From NCBI GenBank assembly GCA_012270695.1, contig JAAXHV010000119.1, forward strand, positions 1 through 5,944: a DNA stretch of 5,944 bases. The letters run 5' to 3'. Within the stretch, counting starts at the first letter, position 1. The number at the start of each line of letters is the position of its first letter. Shown here piece by piece: positions 1 through 5,675 of the stretch. Source of the stretch: Gammaproteobacteria bacterium (lineage in GTDB: Bacteria > Pseudomonadota > Gammaproteobacteria > Eutrophobiales > Eutrophobiaceae). Below the pieces are notes generated by a model. It was given only the letters and a program-made list of their open reading frames with translations. It did no database searches and was not told the origin of the DNA. Made by a program: the position numbers and the translations under genes.

Positions 1-1242
1 CAATTCTCTCAGCGTAAAGAGAGCCAGGAAATACTGGGGCAGTTGCTGGAAGCGCAGGGAACTCTGGAAGAAAGGGGAGTAGCCGTGTGGGGCAAGAAGG
101 AATACGGGCAGGCGATTGAACACGCCAAGTCGGGTGATGCGGAATACAGCCGGCAGAATTTCTCCCAGGCCCATGATCATTATGTCCGGGCACTGGATAT
201 ATTTAGCGATCTGCTGGAAGGCGTGGAGGAGTTGTTTGCTGCCAGGATGGAAGCCGGCAACAGCGCACTGTCTGCAGGTGATGTAACTGCGGCCCGTGAG
301 GCTTTCAGCATCGCCCTCGCCATTGATCCTCTCGACCGGACTGCCCTGCTGGGGATGGAACGGGCCGGTACCCTGACTGAGGTCATGGACCTGGTTGACA
401 GGGGAGATGTGTTGTTGCGCGCTAGGAAACTCGAACAGGCCAAATCGCTGTACCAGCAGGCGCTGGCGCTTGATAGTCACTCGGATCGGGCAAAACAACA
501 GCTGCAGTTGGTTGAAGACAGAATCAACGAGAACGCATTCAACCTGGCCATGTCTTCCGGCTTCCGGTCACTTGAACAGGGTCGTTATGCGCAGGCTCAG
601 GATGCGTTTTCCAGGGCGCTGAAGATAAAACCCCGGTCGCGTGATGCGCGCAGCGCGATCGACCAGGCGCAACATCGTATAACCGCAGAAAAAATTAACG
701 CGTTACTGAAACAGGCCGAAACAGCAGAACAGAATGAAGACTGGCAGGAAGCCGTATCCGGCTATGAAGCCGCCCTGAAGCTGGACAACAATCTGGGCAA
801 AGCGCAGGAGGGCAAACGGCGAGCAACCTTGCGCAGCGAGATACACAATAAGTTGGAGCAGGTACTTGCCCGGCCTGAACGGCTTTTTGATCGAAACGCG
901 TTTAACGAGATCGTCAGTTTCCGTGACAAGATTCAAGCGCTTTCCGAACCCGGGCCGACGCTGGCCGGGCAGTTGGCCGAACTCAACCGGTTACTGAAGC
1001 TGGCCGACACGCCCGTAGCGGTACAGTTCAGGTCCGACAACCAGACTCGGGTTACCCTCTATAAGGTCGGAGAACTCGGTTATTTCACCAGCAAAAACCT
1101 GTCATTGCGCCCGGGCCACTATGTGGCAGTCGGACATCGTGACGGCTACCGTGACGTGCGCGTTGAATTTTTTGTTGAACCCGACCAGGCAATGGAGCCC
1201 GTCATTGTCAGCAGTAATGAAAAGATAGCCCTGGGGCGTTGA
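1..1242 (+). CDS. TPR-repeat protein with C-terminal PEGA-like domain (5' partial)
   Basis: The frame is open from the first base of the window, so the gene starts upstream; 413 residues are visible and an internal TTG at 43 should not be taken as the start. After a charged helical stretch (residues 1-40) there are about five TPR-like helix pairs, near residues 41-74, 81-114, 127-164, 179-214 and 231-266. Each has the typical spacing of small residues, as in GRYAQAQDAFSRALKIKP. A helical linker follows, then a C-terminal beta-rich domain (about 336-404) with the PEGA-like signature LRPGHYVAVGHRDGYRDV. TPRs mediate protein-protein contacts, and PEGA-type domains are usually extracytoplasmic, so a periplasmic scaffold or partner-binding role is inferred. 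A signal or anchor would be in the missing N-terminus. The next gene, also PEGA-bearing, follows after 37 bases, which suggests an operon and possibly a shared binding surface. Specific function is not recognised. Confidence 0.88.
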   Translation, partial: QFSQRKESQEILGQLLEAQGTLEERGVAVWGKKEYGQAIEHAKSGDAEYSRQNFSQAHDHYVRALDIFSDLLEGVEELFAARMEAGNSALSAGDVTAAREAFSIALAIDPLDRTALLGMERAGTLTEVMDLVDRGDVLLRARKLEQAKSLYQQALALDSHSDRAKQQLQLVEDRINENAFNLAMSSGFRSLEQGRYAQAQDAFSRALKIKPRSRDARSAIDQAQHRITAEKINALLKQAETAEQNEDWQEAVSGYEAALKLDNNLGKAQEGKRRATLRSEIHNKLEQVLARPERLFDRNAFNEIVSFRDKIQALSEPGPTLAGQLAELNRLLKLADTPVAVQFRSDNQTRVTLYKVGELGYFTSKNLSLRPGHYVAVGHRDGYRDVRVEFFVEPDQAMEPVIVSSNEKIALGR

Positions 1243-1279
1243 AGCGGATGGTCACGGCTACAGGGGGCAAACAAAAGCA

Positions 1280-3361
1280 ATGGATGAGAGGACGAAGAAT
1301 CCGGCAACGAACTCCGACGCAACTTCCCGAATTGAAGCGACAAAGTTTGAACCGCTGACGTCTGAAAAGTCGACCTGGACTGTTGCGCTTAATCCGCGGC
1401 TCTGCCTGGTTATTGTTCTGCTTGCAGCCGGCGCGTTCAGTGCCTGGTTTATGTTGACCGCCAAAGCGGTGTATATAGAAACTGAGCCGTTGGATGCGAA
1501 TGTCGATATAACCAGCGTCCTGAAGCTGAAACTGGCCAATCGTTATCTCATACGTCCCGGCACTTATGATCTTGGCTTGTCTGCACAGGGTTATCACCCG
1601 CTGCAGGAAAGACTCGGTGTCACTGAAGAGGCCGCCCAACATTATATTTACCGGCTGGAAAAGCTGTCCGGACACTTGCGGATTGACAGTGGCCGGATAA
1701 CGGGCGCCAGGGTAGTTATCGATGGTATTGCCAAAGGAGAAACGCCTGTCACCGTCAGGAACCTTCCTCCCGGAGAATACCTTGTGGAGATCAGGACGGA
1801 GCGATATTTGCCTTTCCGCGCGGAAATTACGCTGGAAGGACACGATAAGGAACAGTCCGTCAGCGCCGAGCTGAAGCCGGCGTGGGCAAAAATCAGTTTC
1901 GCCTCGGTCCCGTCTGACGCACAGGTATTCAGCGGAGATGAATTACTCGGCAGGACACCACTGACAGCGGAATTACTGGAAGGCAAACACAATGTCATGG
2001 TTAAGGCAGCAGGCTATAAACTCTGGCAGGACACGATTGCCGTAGTCGCAGGGACGCCACAGTCCATCAGCGATATCAGATTGGAGCCGGCGGATGCCAG
2101 TTTATTCCTGGTGTCCGAACCGGCACGGGCCAATGCCACCATCAATGGGAATTACCTGGGTTTGACTCCCCTGGAAGTGCCCCTGACACCGGGAGAGACC
2201 ACCCACGTGCGCTTGTTCAAGCAAGGATACAAACCGGCTGCCAGGTCCCTGACCGCCGAATCAGGCGAGAGCCGGAAACTGTCCGTCACGCTGGAACCCG
2301 AGCTGGTCGCCGTAGTGGTCAGGGTGGAACCTGAAGACGCATCAGTGTACGTTGACGGCGCACTGGTCGGGGTTGCCGACCGCACCTTGCAATTATCGGC
2401 CAGCAAGCACCGGATAGAGATCCGCAAGCCAGGTTACGTGGATTACAAAACCACCCTGACGCCGCTAGTCGGGGTTGAACACGAACTGAACGTGGTTCTC
2501 AAGACCATCAGGCAGGCAAAACTGGAAAGTATCAAACCGGTTATTACGGCGCCGGCAGGGCAAACCCTGAAGCTGTTTTATCCGGACGCTTTTACCATGG
2601 GAGCATCACGCCGGGAGCCGGGGCGCAGGGCCAATGAGACCATACGCAAGGTCAAGCTTACGCGGCCTTTTTACCTGGCATTGAAGGAAGTGACAAACAA
2701 GGAGTACAGGTTGTTCGACAAGGGCTTTTCGTCCGGTGTCGTGCGCGGCAACAGTCTGAACGGAGAAGCGCAACCGGTGGTCAAAGTCACCTGGCAACAG
2801 GCGGCAAGCTATTGCAACTGGTTGAGCAAAGAGGCTTCACTGAAGCCCTTCTATATAGAAAAAGAGGGCAGGATTACAGGTTTTGACAAAACAGCCGACG
2901 GCTACCGCCTGCCGACCGAGGCGGAATGGGCCTGGGCGGCGCGGGTTACGAACACAGGCGAAGTACTCAAGTTCCCCTGGGGCGGGGAGCTGCCGCCCGG
3001 GAAAAACAGCGGTAATTATGCAGACCGTAAAGCAGCGGCTTTATTCGGCAGGATCATCGGCAACTACGATGACGGTTATGTGGCCAGCGCACCGGTGGGC
3101 AGCTTCGCGGCTAACGGCAAGGGAATATTCGACCTGGGCGGCAACGCCGCGGAATGGGTCAACGACTACTACGACGTCGTGATCAGCGCCGGGGAAAAAG
3201 CCGAGATCGACCCCATGGGGCCAACAAGCGGCGAGTTCCACGTCATCCGCGGCTCAAGCTGGGCCCACGCTGCCATTACCGAACTGCGCCTGTCATTCCG
3301 TGACTACGGCAGCAAATCAAGGGAAGACGTAGGCTTCAGGGTTGCACGCTATGCGGATTGA
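1280..3361 (+). CDS. Membrane-anchored five-PEGA-repeat protein with FGE/SUMF1-fold domain
   Basis: This 693-residue protein starts at ATG 1280, with a purine-rich AGGGGG at 1262-1267 as a somewhat distant ribosome binding site. Residues 1-40 are a polar cytoplasmic tail and 41-60 are one transmembrane helix (core LCLVIVLLAAGAFSAWFML). The rest is probably periplasmic. Five PEGA repeats follow, at about 64-127, 131-198, 203-268, 273-338 and 343-408, each with a PG-Y/GY signature such as LPPGEYLVEI or KQGYKP. Residues 420-692 form a formylglycine-generating-enzyme-like (SUMF1/FGE-sulfatase) domain, shown by YCNWLSKE (511-518), GYRLPTEAEWAWAAR (541-555), GGNAAEWVNDYY (620-631), VIRGSSW and a terminal GFRVAR. 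The copper-binding cysteine pair of true FGEs is absent; the only cysteines are C42 and C512. It is therefore more likely a binding or structural module than an oxidase. It may scaffold an envelope complex with the TPR protein upstream and the channel downstream. Confidence 0.92.
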   Translation: MDERTKNPATNSDATSRIEATKFEPLTSEKSTWTVALNPRLCLVIVLLAAGAFSAWFMLTAKAVYIETEPLDANVDITSVLKLKLANRYLIRPGTYDLGLSAQGYHPLQERLGVTEEAAQHYIYRLEKLSGHLRIDSGRITGARVVIDGIAKGETPVTVRNLPPGEYLVEIRTERYLPFRAEITLEGHDKEQSVSAELKPAWAKISFASVPSDAQVFSGDELLGRTPLTAELLEGKHNVMVKAAGYKLWQDTIAVVAGTPQSISDIRLEPADASLFLVSEPARANATINGNYLGLTPLEVPLTPGETTHVRLFKQGYKPAARSLTAESGESRKLSVTLEPELVAVVVRVEPEDASVYVDGALVGVADRTLQLSASKHRIEIRKPGYVDYKTTLTPLVGVEHELNVVLKTIRQAKLESIKPVITAPAGQTLKLFYPDAFTMGASRREPGRRANETIRKVKLTRPFYLALKEVTNKEYRLFDKGFSSGVVRGNSLNGEAQPVVKVTWQQAASYCNWLSKEASLKPFYIEKEGRITGFDKTADGYRLPTEAEWAWAARVTNTGEVLKFPWGGELPPGKNSGNYADRKAAALFGRIIGNYDDGYVASAPVGSFAANGKGIFDLGGNAAEWVNDYYDVVISAGEKAEIDPMGPTSGEFHVIRGSSWAHAAITELRLSFRDYGSKSREDVGFRVARYAD

Positions 3362-3373
3362 TGAATGAGAGAG

Positions 3374-3382
3374 TGATAAAAT
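3374..3382 (+). promoter_or_regulatory. Possible extended -10 promoter element upstream of the M48 gene
   Basis: TGATAAAAT fits an extended -10 (TGn followed by TAAAAT, five of six bases of the consensus), just after the PEGA-FGE stop codon. No good -35 hexamer lies at 17 bases upstream. It would give the protease gene its own transcript with a leader of about 100 bases containing the dyad at 3419-3436. In AT-richer DNA such matches arise by chance, so this is only a candidate. Confidence 0.25.
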
Positions 3383-3418
3383 GCCACAAGCCTGTTATTC
3401 ATCTTTGTAACGGATGAT

Positions 3419-3436
3419 GATATCTGCTCAGATATC
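3419..3436. repeat. Perfect 8-bp inverted repeat (operator-like dyad)
   Basis: GATATCTG and CAGATATC flank a 2-base centre. As DNA this is an 18-bp near-perfect palindrome of the kind bound by dimeric regulators. As RNA it could form a 7-bp stem with a GCTC tetraloop. No T-run follows, so it is not an intrinsic terminator. It sits in the 127-base gap between the PEGA-FGE gene and the preferred start of the metalloprotease gene, between the candidate -10 and that start. Confidence 0.45.
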
Positions 3437-3488
3437 GGCATCGGCGAAACCATTTACCTGGCCAGTGTTATCAAGAAAAAATAATAAG

Positions 3489-4310
3489 ATGTCAATTTGG
3501 CGTTATCCTGTTCACTCAATCCTATCCATAACTTTTTTATTATTGCTCAGTAAGCCATTGCACGCAGTATCACGATTCTCATGGAGCATCAATGACCTTG
3601 CAAAAATAGACGCACCAACCATTGAGCTGATGTCGCCACCTGACTTTCCGATTGACAAAAATAAACCACTGAAGAAAATTGATACAAAACAGATGATATA
3701 CCTCTATTCGGTTATGAAAGCCATTGAGGAAGTATCAGAAACAAGGGCAGAGTTATTCATCGTATATGTCAAACTTATCCCTTCAAAAGAGCAAATCATT
3801 ACCACTCAGCGAGACGGCGCTGCTCGCATTAGAGCCAATTCAGAATTCGCCATCACGTATGACGAACAAAGTTACCACGTTGAAAATGACCGGATAATCG
3901 TAAATATCGTCGGTATTAACTTCGCCATGCTGGATTTTCTCGGAACTGACGTACACATGGCCGCTGCGTTAATTGGCCATGAGCTCGCTCACATCAAACT
4001 TGAACATGGAAAGAAAAGAGAGGCGCCAGAAGACACGCCTGCACCCATACCAAGTATTGTGAAACCAACATCTCATCGTAGCAGCATAGTCGAAAAAACC
4101 CGTTATCTCAGAGATCATGAAAGAGAAGCCGACTACCTGGGCGCAGTTTGGGCCATTGAAGCAGGCTATGACCCTCAGGGTGCCGTGCGTCTTGAAGAAC
4201 TTTTGATGAAGAAAAACAAAAAAAGTAGAAGCGGTTACAGTTTGACGCACCCCTCATCAAGAGAACGTCTTATTAAGATCAAATCCCTGGCTCGTCGTCT
4301 CTCCCGCTAA
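3489..4310 (+). CDS. Secreted M48-family zinc metalloprotease
   Basis: The preferred start is ATG 3489, giving 273 residues. The frame stays open to ATG 3414, but the extra 25 residues would bury a clear signal peptide: n-region MSIWRYPVHS, core ILSITFLLLL, and likely cleavage after KPLHA (about residue 26). There is no lipobox cysteine, so the product should be soluble in the periplasm. The M48 zinc site is complete. HELAH at residues 164-168 gives two histidine ligands and the catalytic Glu, and EREADYLG at 211-218 gives the third ligand (E213). A downstream THPSSRERL (253-261) matches the conserved HP motif near the end of M48 proteases such as BepA and LoiP. No TPR region or further membrane helix is seen. 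The family degrades or processes envelope proteins; the substrate here is unknown. The ribosome binding site is weak and the gene is much AT-richer than its neighbours, consistent with later acquisition. Confidence 0.88.
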   Translation: MSIWRYPVHSILSITFLLLLSKPLHAVSRFSWSINDLAKIDAPTIELMSPPDFPIDKNKPLKKIDTKQMIYLYSVMKAIEEVSETRAELFIVYVKLIPSKEQIITTQRDGAARIRANSEFAITYDEQSYHVENDRIIVNIVGINFAMLDFLGTDVHMAAALIGHELAHIKLEHGKKREAPEDTPAPIPSIVKPTSHRSSIVEKTRYLRDHEREADYLGAVWAIEAGYDPQGAVRLEELLMKKNKKSRSGYSLTHPSSRERLIKIKSLARRLSR

Positions 4311-4331
4311 GGAAAGGCTTGCAACAGCAGC

Positions 4332-4360
4332 TTGAACGGTGCTCCTTATATCAGTATACT
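4332..4360 (+). promoter_or_regulatory. Sigma-70-like promoter for the 85-residue orphan and possibly the genes after it
   Basis: A -35 TTGAAC (4332-4337) and a -10 TATACT (4355-4360) are separated by exactly 17 bases. The -10 matches the consensus at five of six positions and the -35 at four. Initiation would be expected near 4367, giving a leader of about 20 bases that contains the AAGGAG ribosome binding site. Because the following genes overlap or are tightly spaced, this promoter could also feed the acidic protein, the channel and the Hsp70-like gene. Confidence 0.6.
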
Positions 4361-4374
4361 TATCCTCCTCTAAC

Positions 4375-4380
4375 AAGGAG
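4375..4380 (+). promoter_or_regulatory. Strong Shine-Dalgarno AAGGAG fixing the start at 4387
   Basis: AAGGAG lies six bases before ATG 4387 and decides between that start and upstream in-frame codons from 4339, which have no such signal and overlap the promoter. CTCCT at 4365-4369 and CTCCTT at 4342-4347 are complementary to it and could pair with it in a longer read-through transcript. Confidence 0.75.
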
Positions 4381-4386
4381 ATCGCC

Positions 4387-4644
4387 ATGACCGAGAAGAC
4401 TCCTTTCACTCCTTACAAGATCCCCTATACCGAAACACATTTAGCCAATGCTATCCGTAAAGTTAATGAAGAGGCCGATTTGCCTGAAGAAACCGTTGAA
4501 CAGTTAATGAAGATACACCATGACGATCCTGACGGTTTCGATGATGCCCACATTGCACACACAGAGGTCTGTGACGCTCTGACACTTATTGCTTGTATGT
4601 GCAATGTGCGACCTGACCCCAATCCCCAAAGGTGTCCAGTCTGA
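4387..4644 (+). CDS. Small Cys/His-containing protein of unknown function (85 residues)
   Basis: ATG 4387 is preceded by an ideal AAGGAG, and a sigma-70-like promoter lies upstream, so expression looks deliberate. The product has no signal peptide or membrane helix and is predicted cytoplasmic. Its middle is an amphipathic helix rich in acidic residues (about 18-43). It is followed by a cluster of potential metal or thiol residues: H44, H45, H55, H58, C62, C70, C72 and C83, including HIAHTEVC and CMC. The family is not recognised; a small metal-binding or redox-sensitive regulatory protein is a guess from these residues alone. Its stop TGA overlaps the ATG of the next gene by one base, implying translational coupling. 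Its base composition resembles the AT-richer metalloprotease gene rather than the cluster backbone. Confidence 0.72.
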   Translation: MTEKTPFTPYKIPYTETHLANAIRKVNEEADLPEETVEQLMKIHHDDPDGFDDAHIAHTEVCDALTLIACMCNVRPDPNPQRCPV

Positions 4645-4859
4645 TGTTTAGAATAATTTTTTGTCTTGTGATGTTTGCTGCTGTTATGACAGCAGCACAG
4701 GAGGCCCCCGTTGTTTCCGAGACTGAAACCGTACCAGCGGAAGAAGCTGGGGAGAAGCAGCAGGTTATAGAAGATGTCGCTGAAGGCGCGCCGGAAACCT
4801 TCGATCCGACTGAGGAGGTTTCCGAAGATTATTCCATAGAATTTCCAGTCGACATATAG
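4644..4859 (+). CDS. Small, highly acidic exported protein (71 residues)
   Basis: ATG 4644 overlaps the preceding stop (TGATG), and AGGTG at 4629-4633 can serve as the ribosome binding site within the upstream gene. A GTG at 4632 would add only four residues and is less likely. Residues 1-18 form a signal peptide (MFRIIFCLVMFAAVMTAA), probably cleaved before Q19. The mature part is about 53 residues with 17 Asp/Glu and a single Lys, so it is strongly anionic and probably disordered for most of its length. It ends in a more ordered-looking tail, FDPTEEVSEDYSIEFPVDI, which reads like a short conserved motif. The channel gene starts eight bases after its stop. A periplasmic accessory of the channel or PEGA complex is inferred from position only; no family is recognised with certainty. 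Confidence 0.75.
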   Translation: MFRIIFCLVMFAAVMTAAQEAPVVSETETVPAEEAGEKQQVIEDVAEGAPETFDPTEEVSEDYSIEFPVDI

Positions 4860-4866
4860 AGTAATC

Positions 4867-5664
4867 GTGAAATATAACCAGACGACAGATTTTTTCTACC
4901 AGTTGTTTACCTTGATTGCCGCAATCATTATCGTTCATGCGGTCTATGTCGCCGTTATCCGGCCGAACGCGGAGGCCATCCTGGAGGAACAGCGAATCCA
5001 GCAACAGGCCGGTGAAAACTACGAAGTGAAACGTTCCGTTTTTATCGTCATCAAGGATTTTGAACAGGAGGCCTGTTTTATCCTGGCCCTGTGGGTAGTG
5101 AGCATTATCGGCCTGAAAGTAAAGTTAGCGCTATCCGAAAGGCGCCTGCTGAGCCGCTCCCTGCTGGAGGTGGCTGCCGGCGCGACCATTCTGCCTGAGG
5201 ATACCCGGCAATATATCAGGCCGTTACAGGCCCTGGCGGAGGATGAGCGGGAATACCTGTTGCCGCGTGCATTGCAAGCGGCATTGCAACGGTTTGGTTC
5301 CACCGCTGACATCCAGGACGTTTCATCAGCCATCCGGGAAATTTGTGATACGGAATCCGACCGGCTGGATTCAGAGCTTTCCATGATCAGGTATGTTATC
5401 TGGGCCATACCGTCCATCGGCTTCATCGGCACGGTGCGCGGTATCGGCGCAGCCCTCGGCCAGGCCCATCGCGCGGTGGAAGGCGATATCGTGGGGGTGA
5501 CCGTCAGCCTGGGGGTCGCCTTCAACTCCACCTTCATTGCCCTGATCATCAGTATTTTCATCATGTTCCTGATGCACCAGTTACAGCTTATGCAGGAAAG
5601 ACTGGTGCTGGATACACAGCACTACTGTGACGTAAACCTGTTGCGGCACCTGCAGGTCAGGTAA
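4867..5664 (+). CDS. MotA/TolQ/ExbB-family proton channel subunit
   Basis: This 265-residue inner-membrane protein starts at GTG 4867. An in-frame stop at 4837 and no other start codon between make this the first possible start. The ribosome binding site is weak, so translation is probably coupled to the acidic gene ending eight bases earlier. Hydrophobic segments are at about 12-31, 68-88, 174-197 and 211-237, with a cytoplasmic stretch of about 85 residues between the second and third. The last two carry the family signature: IPSIGFIGTVRGIGAALG (181-198) and VSLGVAFNSTFIALIISI (213-230). T189 and T222 sit where ExbB/TolQ have their conserved intramembrane threonines. Such subunits form pentamers around a MotB/TolR/ExbD-type dimer and convert proton flow into mechanical work. 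No such partner is encoded in the window and it may lie downstream. The four-segment topology resembles MotA more than three-segment TolQ/ExbB, but the protein is not flagellar MotA by context. Confidence 0.9.
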   Translation: MKYNQTTDFFYQLFTLIAAIIIVHAVYVAVIRPNAEAILEEQRIQQQAGENYEVKRSVFIVIKDFEQEACFILALWVVSIIGLKVKLALSERRLLSRSLLEVAAGATILPEDTRQYIRPLQALAEDEREYLLPRALQAALQRFGSTADIQDVSSAIREICDTESDRLDSELSMIRYVIWAIPSIGFIGTVRGIGAALGQAHRAVEGDIVGVTVSLGVAFNSTFIALIISIFIMFLMHQLQLMQERLVLDTQHYCDVNLLRHLQVR

Positions 5665-5670
5665 AGAGGT
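5665..5670 (+). promoter_or_regulatory. Shine-Dalgarno AGAGGT for the last gene
   Basis: AGAGGT begins immediately after the channel stop codon. Of the tandem ATGs at 5673 and 5676, the second lies five bases from this element and is the better-spaced start. Confidence 0.6.
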
Positions 5671-5675
5671 TGATG

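Noticed and set aside
43..45. TTG as the start of the first gene
   Set aside because: The same frame is open back to base 1 with similar helical sequence and no ribosome binding site precedes the TTG; the gene is simply truncated by the window.
1208..1843. Long minus-strand open frame (211 codons) opposite the PEGA-FGE gene
   Set aside because: It overlaps a strongly supported domain-bearing gene on the plus strand, has no recognisable motif and a composition typical of an antisense shadow.
3414..3488. N-terminal extension of the metalloprotease from ATG 3414
   Set aside because: It would place 25 polar residues before a clear signal peptide and has no good ribosome binding site; ATG 3489 is preferred.
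4311..4331. Intrinsic terminator after the metalloprotease gene
   Set aside because: No GC-rich stem followed by a T-run is present in the 76-base gap.
4339..4386. Upstream start adding 16 residues to the 85-residue orphan
   Set aside because: It overlaps the -10 element and the Shine-Dalgarno that serve ATG 4387.
3362..4643. Direct repeats or transposase remnants bounding the AT-rich segment
   Set aside because: No flanking direct or inverted repeats, integrase or transposase could be seen by eye, so no mobile element is annotated.
5019..5564. Minus-strand open frame (181 codons) opposite the channel gene
   Set aside because: The translation is low in complexity (Ser/Arg/Met rich) and lies fully antisense to a well-supported MotA/TolQ/ExbB gene.
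4867..5664. Zorya ZorA assignment for the channel
   Set aside because: The protein lacks the long C-terminal cytoplasmic tail of ZorA, and no ZorB, ZorC or ZorD-like gene is visible.
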